64,000 nt of DNA from Skermanella pratensis (GTDB lineage Bacteria; Pseudomonadota; Alphaproteobacteria; Azospirillales; Azospirillaceae), in assembly GCF_008843145.1 (NCBI RefSeq), contig NZ_CP030265.1, forward strand, positions 83,501-147,500. The letters are read 5' to 3'. Positions 52,515 to 61,637 of this stretch are shown here, in pieces; the stretch's first letter is position 1; every line of letters starts with the position of its first letter. Made by a program: the position numbers and the translations under genes. Below the pieces are notes generated by a model, which saw only the letters and a program-made list of their open reading frames with translations, made no database searches and was not told the origin of the DNA.

Positions 52515-53717
52515 ATGACCAGCCGATATCCGGCCGGCGACTCGATCGTCATCGCCGCCGCCGTGCGCACGCCGATGGGCGGTTTCCAGGGCGACCTCGC
52601 CACGGCCACGGCGCCCGAACTGGGCGCCACCGCGATCCGCGCCGCCGTGGAGCGTGCCGGGCTGGCATCGGATCAGGTCGACGAGGTCATCATGGGCTGC
52701 GTGCTGCCGGCCGGGCTGGGCCAGGCGCCGGCCCGCCAGGCGTCGCTCGGCGCCGGCATTCCCGACTCGGTCGGCTGCACAACCATCAACAAGATGTGCG
52801 GGTCGGGCATGAAGGCGGCCATGATGGCCCACGACCTGATCGCCGCCGGCACCAACGCGGTGATGGTGGCGGGCGGCATGGAGAGCATGACCAATGCCCC
52901 CTACCTGCTCGACCGGGCCCGGGGCGGCTACCGAATGGGCCACGGCCGCGTGCTCGACCACATGTTCCTGGACGGACTGGAGGACGCCTACGACAAGGGC
53001 CGACTGATGGGCACCTTCGCGGAGGACTGCGCACAGCATTACCAGTTCACCCGCGAGGCCCAGGACGCCTACGCGGTCGCCTCGCTGACCCGCGCCCGCG
53101 CCGCGGTCGAGGACGGTACCTTCGATGCCGAGATAGCTCCCCATGCCGTCCGCACCCGCAAGGGCAAGGCGACGGTGACCCGCGACGAGCAGCCGGGCAA
53201 GGCGGTGCCGGACAAGATCGGCACCCTGAGGCCGGCCTTCCGTCCGGACGGCACGGTGACCGCCGCCAATTCCAGCTCGATCTCCGACGGTGCCGCGGCC
53301 CTGGTGCTGATGCGCCGGTCGGAGGCGGAACGCCGCGGCGTCACGCCGCTGGCCGCGATCGTCGGCCACGCGACCCACGCCCAGGCGCCGGGCTGGTTCA
53401 CCACGGCGCCGGTCGGCGCCATGCGCAAGCTGTTCGACCGGGTCGGCTGGCAGGCCCGCGACATCGACCTGTTCGAGGTCAACGAGGCCTTCGCCGTGGT
53501 CGCCATGGCGGCGATGCGCGAGCTGGACCTGCCCCGCGACAAGGTCAACATCCATGGCGGCGCCTGCGCGCTGGGCCACCCGATCGGGGCGTCGGGCGCC
53601 CGCATCCTGGTGACGCTGCTGGCGGCGCTGGAGAAGCACGGCCTGAAGCGCGGCGTCGCGTCGCTGTGCATCGGCGGCGGCGAGGCCACGGCCATGGCGG
53701 TCGAGCGGCTGAACTGA
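52515..53717 (+). CDS. Acetyl-CoA C-acetyltransferase (thiolase)
   Basis: 400 residues with a ribosome-binding GAGGGGGA upstream. Thiolase nucleophile C95 is in NKMCGSGMKAAM. NEAFAV, GGACALGHPIGASGAR (His) and SLCIGGGEATAMAVER (second Cys) complete the active site. It condenses or cleaves acetoacetyl-CoA or 3-ketoacyl-CoA in the cytoplasm. It heads a three-gene operon with a RidA protein (19 bp gap) and an acyl-CoA dehydrogenase. With the HMG-CoA lyase 5 kb away this suggests branched-chain or fatty-acid degradation, though a polyhydroxybutyrate role (PhaA) is not excluded. Confidence 0.92.
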   Translation: MTSRYPAGDSIVIAAAVRTPMGGFQGDLATATAPELGATAIRAAVERAGLASDQVDEVIMGCVLPAGLGQAPARQASLGAGIPDSVGCTTINKMCGSGMKAAMMAHDLIAAGTNAVMVAGGMESMTNAPYLLDRARGGYRMGHGRVLDHMFLDGLEDAYDKGRLMGTFAEDCAQHYQFTREAQDAYAVASLTRARAAVEDGTFDAEIAPHAVRTRKGKATVTRDEQPGKAVPDKIGTLRPAFRPDGTVTAANSSSISDGAAALVLMRRSEAERRGVTPLAAIVGHATHAQAPGWFTTAPVGAMRKLFDRVGWQARDIDLFEVNEAFAVVAMAAMRELDLPRDKVNIHGGACALGHPIGASGARILVTLLAALEKHGLKRGVASLCIGGGEATAMAVERLN

Positions 53718-53736
53718 CGGAAGGAGGAACCGGGGA

Positions 53737-54156
53737 ATGACGGCGCGCAGGCTGATTTCCGGCGGCTCGGAGTTCGAGCGGATCGCCGGCTACTCGCGTG
53801 CGGTGGTGGACGGCGACTGGATCTTCGTCGCCGGCACCACCGGGTTCGACTATGCCGCCGGCACCATCTCCGACGACGTGGCGGAGCAGGCGCGCCAGAC
53901 CTTCCGCACCATCGCGGCGGCGTTGGCCGAGGCGGGCGCCGGCCTGGAGGACGTGGTACGGGCCCGCTACTACATCACCGACGCGTCCTGCTGGGACGAC
54001 CTCCATCCCGTGCTGGGCGAGGTGTTCGGGGAGATACGTCCGGCGGCGACCTGCGTGGTCTGCGGCCTGATCGATCCCCGAATGAAAATCGAAATAGAAG
54101 TGACCGCGCGCCGCGTCACGGATAAAGGGAAGGATATGGGGCAGGAAACATGCTGA
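53737..54156 (+). CDS. RidA (YjgF/YER057c/UK114) family protein
   Basis: 139 residues. Motifs: [50 protein letters not shown] and [27 protein letters not shown]. The Arg before the C-terminal strand that RidA uses to bind the imine acid is replaced in context by [10 protein letters not shown]...PRMKIEIE, so it may be one of the Rid subfamilies without canonical 2-aminoacrylate deaminase activity. Its last codons overlap the acyl-CoA dehydrogenase start, indicating coupled translation. Confidence 0.88.
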   Translation: MTARRLISGGSEFERIAGYSRAVVDGDWIFVAGTTGFDYAAGTISDDVAEQARQTFRTIAAALAEAGAGLEDVVRARYYITDASCWDDLHPVLGEVFGEIRPAATCVVCGLIDPRMKIEIEVTARRVTDKGKDMGQETC

Positions 54157-55289
54157 TCACCGAGGAACAGGCCATGGTGCGCGACATGGCGCGCCAGTTC
54201 GCGGCCGAGCGTCTGGCCCCCTTCGCGGCGGAATGGGACCGCACCTCCCGCTTCCCGGCGGAAGCGCTCGCCGAGATGGGCAGGCTCGGCCTGCTCGGCA
54301 TGGTCGTGCCGGAGGAGTGGGACGGGGCCGGCTCCGATTATGTCTCCTACGCGCTGGCGCTGGAGGAGATCGCGGGCGGCGACGGCGCCGTGTCCACCAT
54401 CATGAGCGTGCACAACTCGGTCGGCTGCATGCCGATCCTGAAGTTCGGCACCCCCGACCAGAAGGAGCGTTTCCTGCGCCCGATGGCGCGCGGCGAGATG
54501 CTGGGCGCCTTCTGCCTGACAGAGCCGGAAGCCGGGTCCGACGCCGCGGCGATCCGCACCCGGGCGCGGCGGGACGGCAACCACTGGGTCCTGGACGGCA
54601 CCAAGCAGTTCATCACCAACGGGCGGAACGGCGGAGTCGCGATCGTCTTCGCCGTGACCGATCCCGCTGCGGGCAAGCGGGGCATCAGCGCCTTCATCGT
54701 GCCGACCGGCACGCCCGGCTACAACGTCGCCCGGATCGAGCACAAGCTCGGCCAGCGCTGCTCCGACACGGCGCAGATCGTGCTGGAGGGCTGCCGCCTG
54801 ACCCCCGACCTTATGCTCGGCGAGGAGGGCCGTGGCTACGGCATCGCGCTCGCCAACCTGGAAGGCGGGCGCATCGGCATCGCCGCCCAGTCCGTCGGCA
54901 TGGCCCGCGCATCGTATCGCCATGCCCTGGCCTATGCCAAGGACCGGCGCAGCATGGGCGTGCCGATCATCGAGCACCAGGCGGTGTCGTTCCGGCTGGC
55001 CGACATGGCGACCCGGATCGAGGCGGCGCACCAGCTCGTGCTGCACGCGGCAGCCCTGCGCGACGCCGGCATCCCGTGCCTGAAGGAGGCCGCAATGGCG
55101 AAGCTCTACGCTTCCGAGATGGCCGAGCGGGTCTGTTCGGATGCGATCCAGATCCACGGCGGCTACGGCTACCTGGAGGATTTCCCGGTCGAGCGGATCT
55201 ATCGCGACGTCCGGGTCTGCCAGATCTACGAGGGGACCAGCGATATCCAGCGTCTGATCATCGGCCGGCAGATCGCCGCCGAGGATTGA
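54150..55289 (+). CDS. Acyl-CoA dehydrogenase
   Basis: 379 residues; ATG lies inside the RidA gene end. Full acyl-CoA dehydrogenase fold: N-terminal helices ([21 protein letters not shown]), FAD/substrate motif [28 protein letters not shown], and the C-terminal [37 protein letters not shown]. The catalytic Glu is in IYEGTSD. It resembles short/branched-chain or isobutyryl-CoA type enzymes, reducing FAD while forming an enoyl-CoA. With the thiolase it forms a small beta-oxidation-like operon. Confidence 0.92.
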   Translation: MLITEEQAMVRDMARQFAAERLAPFAAEWDRTSRFPAEALAEMGRLGLLGMVVPEEWDGAGSDYVSYALALEEIAGGDGAVSTIMSVHNSVGCMPILKFGTPDQKERFLRPMARGEMLGAFCLTEPEAGSDAAAIRTRARRDGNHWVLDGTKQFITNGRNGGVAIVFAVTDPAAGKRGISAFIVPTGTPGYNVARIEHKLGQRCSDTAQIVLEGCRLTPDLMLGEEGRGYGIALANLEGGRIGIAAQSVGMARASYRHALAYAKDRRSMGVPIIEHQAVSFRLADMATRIEAAHQLVLHAAALRDAGIPCLKEAAMAKLYASEMAERVCSDAIQIHGGYGYLEDFPVERIYRDVRVCQIYEGTSDIQRLIIGRQIAAED

Positions 55290-55426
55290 CGGTCCGATCC
55301 AAAAAGACGCATGCTCCCGGTCTCGACCGCTATTGCGTGTCGATCTTACATTGACCTATCTCTTTCGGGGAATGGGCCCGGGGGTTTCCCGCGGCCTGGG
55401 AGCATCGTCAATCCGGGCCGGGTATC

Positions 55427-56137
55427 GTGACACATATTCTTGCGGTCGATGACGACGAACAGGTCCAGGACATGCTCTCCGAGTACCTGACCCGCGAGGG
55501 CTTCCGGGTATCGCTGGCGGCCACCGGGGCCGCCATGGAACGGGTGCTGGCGGGGGAGCCGGTCGACCTGATCCTGCTCGACCTCAGGCTTCCCGACGGC
55601 GACGGGCTGGCGCTGGTCCGGCAGCTGCGGACGGACAGCCAGCTTCCGGTCATCATCCTGTCCGGCAAGGGGGAGGCGGTCGACCGGATCGTCGGGCTGG
55701 AACTGGGAGCCGACGATTATCTGACCAAGCCGTTCGACCCGCGCGAGCTTCTGGCCCGCATCAAGGCCGTGCTGCGCCGGGTGGGGGAGGGAGCGGCGCG
55801 CGGCGCGGACGGGCTGCGGGCTTCCGTGAGCTTCGCGGGCTGGCGGTTCGACCTGACGTCCCAGCGGCTGACGTCGCCCGACAAACGCGACGTGGACCTG
55901 ACCAAGGCCGAGTTCGCCCTGCTGGCCGCCTTCGTGAAGCAGCCCCAGCGGGTGCTGTCGCGCGACCAGCTGCTGGACCTGACCCGGATCGACGGGGCGG
56001 AGGTGTTCGACCGCAGCATCGACGTCCTGATCCTGCGCCTGCGCCGCAAGATCGAGGCGAACCCCAAGGAGCCCCAGATCATCCGCACCGAACGCGGCCT
56101 CGGCTACTCGTTCGACGCCAGGGTCAAGCCGGTCTAG
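55427..56137 (+). CDS. OmpR-family response regulator (orphan)
   Basis: 236 residues from GTG 55427 (MTHILAVDDDEQVQ); no better start exists in frame. Receiver: acidic pair in AVDDDEQVQDML, phospho-acceptor D52 in LILLDLRLPDGDG, Ser/Thr in VIILSGKGE, Lys in DDYLTKPFDPREL. The C-terminal winged helix has DVDLTKAEFALLAAFVKQPQRVLSRDQLLD, DVLILRLRRKIEANP and IRTERGLGYSF. No kinase adjoins it. One of the split kinases in this window, or a distant one, may signal to it. Confidence 0.92.
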   Translation: MTHILAVDDDEQVQDMLSEYLTREGFRVSLAATGAAMERVLAGEPVDLILLDLRLPDGDGLALVRQLRTDSQLPVIILSGKGEAVDRIVGLELGADDYLTKPFDPRELLARIKAVLRRVGEGAARGADGLRASVSFAGWRFDLTSQRLTSPDKRDVDLTKAEFALLAAFVKQPQRVLSRDQLLDLTRIDGAEVFDRSIDVLILRLRRKIEANPKEPQIIRTERGLGYSFDARVKPV

Positions 56138-56200
56138 GGTGCTTGTCCCGGCCCGCCGAGCCCGATAGGGTATTCGGAAAACCAGGGGGAAAACGCACCG

Positions 56201-56803
56201 ATGACCGCACCGATCGACTTCTATTTCGACTTCGCCTCACCCTATGGCTATCTCGCGGCCACCCAGATCGACGGGATCGCGGAACGCCATGGCCGCGCGG
56301 TGCGCTGGTGCCCGATCCTGCTGGGGGCGGTGTTCAAGGTCAGCGGCATGAAGCCGGTGATGGAGCAGCCGCTACGCGGCGACTACCTGTCGCACGACGC
56401 GCCGCGATTCGCCCGGCTGCTGGGCGTGCCGCTGACCATGCCGGCCAAAGTGCCGCTCAACGGGCTGGTGGCGTCCCGGGCCTACTGGTGGCTCGAAGGC
56501 CGGGATCCGGGCAAGGCCCGCGACCTCGCCAAGGCGGTCTATCATGCCCATTGGGGCGAGGGACGGGACATGACCACGGCCGAGCAGGTCGCCGAGGCCG
56601 CGGAGCCGCTGGGGATCGCCGCCGCCGACGTGGCGGCCGGGGTCCAGGACCCCGTGGTCAAGGACAGGCTGCGGGCGGAAACCGACGAGGCGATCCGGCG
56701 TGGCGTGTTCGGCGCCCCCTTCTTCATCGTGGACGGAGAGGCGTTTTGGGGCGCCGACCGGCTCCACCATGTCGAGCAATGGCTGGCGCGCGGCGGCTGG
56801 TAG
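56201..56803 (+). CDS. 2-hydroxychromene-2-carboxylate isomerase-like protein
   Basis: 200 residues of thioredoxin/DsbA fold (IDFYFDFASPYGYLAATQIDGIA). The Ser in FDFASPYGY is the position that binds glutathione in HCCA isomerase. Further: VFGAPFFIVDGEAFWGADRLHHVEQWL, the family's cis-Pro and C-terminal block. It belongs to the NahD/kappa-GST group. In naphthalene degradation such an enzyme isomerises 2-hydroxychromene-2-carboxylate, but no aromatic-degradation genes are nearby, so the substrate is open. Confidence 0.88.
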   Translation: MTAPIDFYFDFASPYGYLAATQIDGIAERHGRAVRWCPILLGAVFKVSGMKPVMEQPLRGDYLSHDAPRFARLLGVPLTMPAKVPLNGLVASRAYWWLEGRDPGKARDLAKAVYHAHWGEGRDMTTAEQVAEAAEPLGIAAADVAAGVQDPVVKDRLRAETDEAIRRGVFGAPFFIVDGEAFWGADRLHHVEQWLARGGW

Positions 56804-56806
56804 TCG

Positions 56807-56885
56807 CCGGCACGGTGTTTTTGATCGATTAGCCGCAGGTCGGCGATGCGGACCATCAATCGTAGGTTGGGCCCTAAGGCCCAAC
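56807..56885. repeat. REP-like element 2
   Basis: Begins three bases after the previous stop codon with the 24-bp leader shared with 43844-43867. At its end GTTGGGCC-CTAA-GGCCCAAC (56866-56885) forms a perfect hairpin with the same arms as 46648-46666. Confidence 0.65.
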
Positions 56886-56914
56886 GCATGGAAAAGGATG
56901 TATCGGCCGGAACA

Positions 56915-57334
56915 CTAGAGCAGGTCGAGCTTGTACAGGCCTTTCATCAGGTAGTCGTGCAGGTCGGCCTTCTCCGCCATGGTGTCGATCGCCGTCTCGC
57001 TGGCGCTGCCATCGGCCCGGGCCATCGCCTTGTCCCATTCTCCGGCCGCGAAATCGCCGCGGCCGACCCACATCACCGCCCGGAGTTCGATCTGGGCATC
57101 CTGCGGCAGATCGGCGATCATGCCGCGCAGCCTCTGGTATTTGCCGCTGTCATCCGCCGCCTCGACCACCTCCAGGCTGTCGAACGAGCTTGGGTTGCGC
57201 TCGCCCTTGGCTCGGGGCACCTCGTCGACGTCGCTCTGGTACGTCTTGTTCAGGATAAGGTCGCGGATCGCCCGGCACTCGTTGGAAAGCTCTGCGATCT
57301 GCTTGATCTGATCGATGCTCAAGTGGTTCAGCAT
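56915..57334 (-). CDS. DUF3775 family protein
   Basis: 139 residues from ATG 57334, with AGAGGAC seven bases upstream; the frame is open further but unsupported. The protein begins MLNHLSIDQIKQIAELSNEC and has YQRLRGMIADLPQDAQIELRAVMWVGRGDF, the core of DUF3775, then DYLMKGLYKLDL. This small helical family is common in Alphaproteobacteria and has no known function. It converges with the HCCA-isomerase gene and diverges from the channel gene. Confidence 0.8.
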   Translation of the reverse strand: MLNHLSIDQIKQIAELSNECRAIRDLILNKTYQSDVDEVPRAKGERNPSSFDSLEVVEAADDSGKYQRLRGMIADLPQDAQIELRAVMWVGRGDFAAGEWDKAMARADGSASETAIDTMAEKADLHDYLMKGLYKLDLL

Positions 57335-57540
57335 GGTGTCCTCTGTCACTGGGGCGGGGCGATTCCGCATGGCCCTACCCGGTAGAAGCACCCAACAGGA
57401 GAGGGGCGAGGCGGTTCCGGACACAGTGCCGCACTGGACCCGGCGACCCGACACGTATAGGTATCCTCGAAACCAGGTATCCTCGGAGCGGGGAGCTTCC
57501 TCTGGTCCGGTGTGACGCCCCGAGAAAAAGGTGGTCTCCC

Positions 57541-58491
57541 ATGCCGGACCATACGGAAGCACCGCCCTCGAAACATTCCTTGAGGCGCAGCCGGTTTCAT
57601 GGCGGCCTGAGCGCCGTCGTGTTCACCGGCGTGCTGCTGGCCCTGATCTCCCTGTCGATCAAGACGGTGGCCGGCGACCTGGCCTTCGTGCTGCTCGCGT
57701 CGGTCGCGGTGGTGGTCTACATCTTTCACCGTCTGTTTCCCGGCGGCGAGTTCTTCACCATCGCCCTGGCCAATTTCATCGGCATCTACGCCTCTATCTT
57801 CGTCCTGTTCGTCGAGGGTAACTTCAAGGCGGTGACGCCGATGGTGCAAGCCTGGGGCTTCGTCATGCCGCTGGCCGCCTTCGTGGGCGGCGCCTGGTGG
57901 AAGCGCCATACGATCCGGGCCATCGTGCTGACCGACGTGCTCCGCCCGGGCCGCCGGTTCGACCGCGTCCTCCTGTGGCTGCTGCCGGTCTTCGCGATCG
58001 GCGCGCTGACCTTCCTCACGCCGTCCCACGGCATAACCCGGATGGCGGTCACCGAGCTGTTCTTCCTGGCCATGGCGGCGATCTCGCTGATCGTGCTGTT
58101 CGTCAGCCGCGACATCGCGATCTTCCTTCTGGATACCGGGTTGCTGTTCGAGGGCTTCTTCCAGGCCGCCGCGAAGCTGGTGGTTCCGGCCTTCGCCTTC
58201 CTGACCTTCTATTCGCTGCTGGTGATCGTGTTCGCGTCGCTCTACACCATCCTCGACCGCTTCACCGATCCGCCCAACTTCCTGATCGACGGCAGGCCCC
58301 GGGACATCACCTTTCCGGAGAGCCTCTACTTTTCGCTGGTCACGCTCAGCACCGTGGGTTACGGCGATATCCAGCCGCATACCGGATTCTCCCGGCTGAT
58401 CGCCGCGGGCGAGATCCTGCTGGGAATCCTGCTGCTGCTGTTCGGCTTCAGCGCGATCATCAGCCACCGGAGCGACCGGCGCGGCGATTGA
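57541..58491 (+). CDS. Two-TM potassium channel family protein
   Basis: 316 residues with seven or eight hydrophobic helices: four to five N-terminal helices (such as GLSAVVFTGVLLALISLSI and LAFVLLASVAVVVYIF), then a pore module. The pore loop has the selectivity filter TLSTVGYGDIQPHTGFSRL preceded by ITFPESLYFSLV, as in Ion_trans_2 channels (TVGYGD). The last helix is LIAAGEILLGILLLLFGFSAI. No RCK/TrkA domain follows. The N-terminal helices make it longer than a minimal KcsA-type channel. Probably a K+-selective channel. Confidence 0.85.
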   Translation: MPDHTEAPPSKHSLRRSRFHGGLSAVVFTGVLLALISLSIKTVAGDLAFVLLASVAVVVYIFHRLFPGGEFFTIALANFIGIYASIFVLFVEGNFKAVTPMVQAWGFVMPLAAFVGGAWWKRHTIRAIVLTDVLRPGRRFDRVLLWLLPVFAIGALTFLTPSHGITRMAVTELFFLAMAAISLIVLFVSRDIAIFLLDTGLLFEGFFQAAAKLVVPAFAFLTFYSLLVIVFASLYTILDRFTDPPNFLIDGRPRDITFPESLYFSLVTLSTVGYGDIQPHTGFSRLIAAGEILLGILLLLFGFSAIISHRSDRRGD

Positions 58492-58611
58492 AGTCGGGGA
58501 TGCGCATGCGGCCGACACTCAAGGCGGCGGGGATCTGTTTCACTGCCGGAACCATTTATCGCGGATCGGGGCGCCAGCTCCGCATCGAGTTCGCCATGAC
58601 GGAGGCCTGAA

Positions 58612-59544
58612 ATGGCAAATCCAACGACCGGCTCCTTCACCGGACTGAAGAGCCAGATCAAGATCGTCGAGGTCGGCCCGCGCGACGGTCTGCAGAACGA
58701 GAAGCGGATCGTTCCGGCGGCGATGAAGATCGAGCTGATCGACCGCCTGACGGAGGCCGGTCTGCCGGTCGTGGAATCCGGAGCTTTCGTATCTCCCAAA
58801 TGGGTTCCGCAGATGGCCGACACCGCCGAGGTGCTGGCTGGCATCCATCGCCGCGCCGGCGTCTCATATCCGGTGCTGGTGCCGAATGCCAAGGGCCTCG
58901 AGGCGGCGATCGCCGCCGGTGTCGACGAGATAGCGATCTTCGGCGCCGCGTCCGAATCGTTCAGCCGCCAGAACATCAACTGCTCGATCGAAGAGAGCTT
59001 CGAGCGGTTCCGGCCGGTCGTCGATACCGCGCTGGGCCATGGCATCCGGGTCCGGGGATATGTCAGCTGCGTGCTCGGCTGCCCCTACGAAGGGCCGGTC
59101 GAACCCGGCGTCGTGGCCGATGTCGCCGAGCGCATGATGAAGCTCGGCTGCTACGAGGTCTCGCTGGGCGACACGGTCGGCGTCGGCACGCCGGGGCAGG
59201 CCCGCGACCTGATCGACACGATCGTCCGGGCGGTGCCCATCGACCGGCTGGCGGTCCATTTCCACGACACCTACGGCCAGGCGCTCGCCAACATCCTGGC
59301 GACGCTGGAGGCCGGGATCGGCGTGATCGACAGCTCGGTCTCGGGGCTGGGCGGCTGCCCCTACGCCAAGGGTGCGGCCGGCAACGTGGCGACCGAGGAC
59401 GTGCTCTACATGCTTAACGGCCTCGGCATCGAAACGGATGTCGATCTGGACCGGGTCGCCGCCGCCGGCGTGTGGATCTCCGAACAGCTCGACCGGCCCA
59501 ACGCCTCCAAGGTCGGCCGCGCCATGGCGGGAGCCGCATCCTGA
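58612..59544 (+). CDS. Hydroxymethylglutaryl-CoA lyase
   Basis: 310 residues, DRE-TIM metallolyase fold. Active-site EVGPRDGLQNEK, SFVSPKW-like ESGAFVSPKWVPQM, the metal-binding HFHDTYGQALAN and the catalytic-loop Cys in GLGGCPYAKGAAGN are all present. It cleaves HMG-CoA to acetyl-CoA and acetoacetate, the last step of leucine degradation. Thiolase and acyl-CoA dehydrogenase 5 kb upstream fit the same pathway. Methylcrotonyl-CoA carboxylase genes are not in the window. Its 3' end overlaps the next transporter. Confidence 0.93.
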   Translation: MANPTTGSFTGLKSQIKIVEVGPRDGLQNEKRIVPAAMKIELIDRLTEAGLPVVESGAFVSPKWVPQMADTAEVLAGIHRRAGVSYPVLVPNAKGLEAAIAAGVDEIAIFGAASESFSRQNINCSIEESFERFRPVVDTALGHGIRVRGYVSCVLGCPYEGPVEPGVVADVAERMMKLGCYEVSLGDTVGVGTPGQARDLIDTIVRAVPIDRLAVHFHDTYGQALANILATLEAGIGVIDSSVSGLGGCPYAKGAAGNVATEDVLYMLNGLGIETDVDLDRVAAAGVWISEQLDRPNASKVGRAMAGAAS

Positions 59545-60950
59545 GCGTCCTCGCTTCCGGCCGGGTCCGCCGGCCGCTGCCGGTTGCGCCCGTGCTGGCC
59601 GCAGCCGCCGCGATCCTCGCCGCGGTGCCGGTCCTGATGCCGGCCCTGTTCGGCCTGGAACCGCCGGCGGGGCGGGCGGCCGGGCTGGTGGTGCTCACCA
59701 TCGGGCTGTGGGCCACCGGCGTCGTGCCGGAATTCGTGACCGCCCTGGTGTTCTTCACGCTCGCGATGCTGGCGCGGATCGCGCCGCCGGACGTGATCTT
59801 CGCCGGGTTCCAGTCGACTGCCTGGTGGCTGGTGTTCGGCGGCCTCGTGGTCGGGGTCGCGGTCACCCGGACCGGGTTGGGCGAACGGCTGGCCAGGACG
59901 CTGGTCGATGCGCTGGCCTCGTCCTATCCGCGCCTGATCGCGGGAGTGGTCGCGATCTCCGGCGGCATCGCCTTCCTGATGCCCTCCACCATGGGGCGGG
60001 TCGTCCTGCTGCTGCCGATCGTCCTGGCCCTGGCCGACCGCGTCGGGTTCGGCCCGGGGCGGCGCGGGCGGACCGCCATGGTGCTGGGCGCGGCGTTCGG
60101 CACCTACATGATCCCGGCGGCGATCCTGCCGGCGAACGTTCCCAACATGGTGATGGCCGGTACGGTCGAGACGGTCTTCGGGGTGACCCTGACCTATGGC
60201 GGCTACCTGTGGCTCCACATGCCGGTGACCGGGCTGCTGAAGGGCGTCGTGCTGGTGGCACTGCTGTGCCGGCTGTTCCCCGACCGGCCGGACCCCGTGG
60301 CGGGGCCGGCGGAGAGGCGGCCGCTGTCCGCGGCGGAGCGCCGCCTGGCGGTCATCCTGGTGGTGACGCTGGGGTTCTGGACGACCGACTTCCTGCACGG
60401 GATCTCCCCCGCCTGGATCGGGCTGGCGGCGGCGCTGGTCTGCCTGATGCCGGTCAGCGGCCTGGTGCCGGCGGCGGAGTTCAGCCGGTCGGTCAATTTC
60501 GCCTCGCTGATCTATGTGGCCGGCGTGCTGGGGATGGCGTCCCTGGTCACTCACAGCGGACTGGGCGCGGTGCTCAGCGCCGGACTGCTCGGGGTCATTC
60601 CCCTCGAACCCGGGGCGGATGCGCTCAACTTCGCGTCCCTGGTCGGGGCCGCTGCGGCGCTGGGCATCGTCTCGACCATGCCCGGCGTTCCCGCGATCCT
60701 GTCGCCCCTGGCCGGCGAGTTGGCGGGTGCGACGGGTTGGCCGCTGGTGACTGTCATCATGACGCAGGTGGTGGGCTTCTCGGTCGTCTTCTTTCCCTAC
60801 CAGGTGCCGCCGCTGGTGGTGGCCCTCCAGCTTGGCAATGTCCGGATCGCCGAGGCCCTGCGCCTGTCCATCCCGCTGGCGCTGGTCACCCTGGCCGTGC
60901 TCACGCCGTTGAATTTCCTGTGGTGGCGCCTTACCGGCTGGATTCCCTGA
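59472..60950 (+). CDS. SLC13/DASS-type anion permease
   Basis: About 492 residues from ATG 59472, which overlaps the lyase by 73 bp. A GTG at 59592 is a possible shorter start without a clear ribosome site. There are about 11-12 membrane helices. The family repeat is visible: LIAGVVAISGGIAFLMPSTMGRVVLLLPI and ALGIVSTMPGVPAILSPLAG, the hairpin loops that bind Na+ and carboxylate in DASS transporters. VVPEFVTALVFFTLAMLARI is the conserved first half. Expected cargo: di- or tricarboxylates or sulfate. The permease may take up or export a product connected to the HMG-CoA lyase pathway. Confidence 0.85.
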   Translation: MDLRTARPAQRLQGRPRHGGSRILSVLASGRVRRPLPVAPVLAAAAAILAAVPVLMPALFGLEPPAGRAAGLVVLTIGLWATGVVPEFVTALVFFTLAMLARIAPPDVIFAGFQSTAWWLVFGGLVVGVAVTRTGLGERLARTLVDALASSYPRLIAGVVAISGGIAFLMPSTMGRVVLLLPIVLALADRVGFGPGRRGRTAMVLGAAFGTYMIPAAILPANVPNMVMAGTVETVFGVTLTYGGYLWLHMPVTGLLKGVVLVALLCRLFPDRPDPVAGPAERRPLSAAERRLAVILVVTLGFWTTDFLHGISPAWIGLAAALVCLMPVSGLVPAAEFSRSVNFASLIYVAGVLGMASLVTHSGLGAVLSAGLLGVIPLEPGADALNFASLVGAAAALGIVSTMPGVPAILSPLAGELAGATGWPLVTVIMTQVVGFSVVFFPYQVPPLVVALQLGNVRIAEALRLSIPLALVTLAVLTPLNFLWWRLTGWIP

Positions 60951-61070
60951 CCTTACGCCTAGCGCCTTTACTGCTTTCGTGAGAGCGGACCGACAACTTT
61001 TTTTAACGGAATTGCGCTAACCTGCCGGCAATTCGATCCGAACGAGGCCCCGCTGTCCCGGCGTGGGTTG

Positions 61071-61418
61071 ATGGAATCCATGTCAAGATCCACAGAAGAC
61101 GTCAAAAACTGGATGAACATGTTCCGCTGGATCGTGAAGCTGATCCGGGACGAGTTCGGCATCGACGAGAAGATCCTGGTTCGGACCGCCACCCTCGAAA
61201 CCGACATGGGGCTCACCATCGAGCAGGTCGAGCAGGTGCTGGAGTTCATCGCCGAGAGCTTCCAGATCAGCTTTCCCGACGGCACGCTCGACGAGATCGT
61301 GAAGCTCGAGGAACTCTGCATGCTGGCGAGCTGGATCAAAGGCTATTACAAGCGGCCGGAGTTCATCTCCGACGCGTTCGAGGCGCGGTGCCGCGGCATC
61401 AACCAGATCGCCGCCTGA
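61071..61418 (+). CDS. DUF1493 acyl-carrier-protein-like protein
   Basis: 115 residues from ATG 61071 (a TTG at 61068 and an ATG at 61080 are alternatives). Helical, with LIRDEFGIDEKILVRTATLETDMGLTIEQVEQVLEFIAESFQISFP and LEELCMLASWIKGYYK, the DUF1493 pattern. The fold resembles an acyl carrier protein, but the segment that would hold the DSL phosphopantetheine serine reads ETDMGLTIEQ, so no obvious attachment site exists. Function unknown. Confidence 0.8.
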   Translation: MESMSRSTEDVKNWMNMFRWIVKLIRDEFGIDEKILVRTATLETDMGLTIEQVEQVLEFIAESFQISFPDGTLDEIVKLEELCMLASWIKGYYKRPEFISDAFEARCRGINQIAA

Positions 61419-61637
61419 TCCCTGAATGATCGGCTCCAAGGTGTTGGGTCATAACCCTTCGCCTTAGGCACCGCCCGGCTCGCGACGGGCTGCTTAGCCC
61501 AGGCGAGTTCGACGGATATCCCATTTCATGGCGTCCGATCCCCAGTGTTCCGCGTAGGATCGCGCGTCTGACGCAACTGCGAGACGGCAATGCGGACCGA
61601 TCCCCTGGCGCCGACGACCATAACCGGAGAGAGCGTC

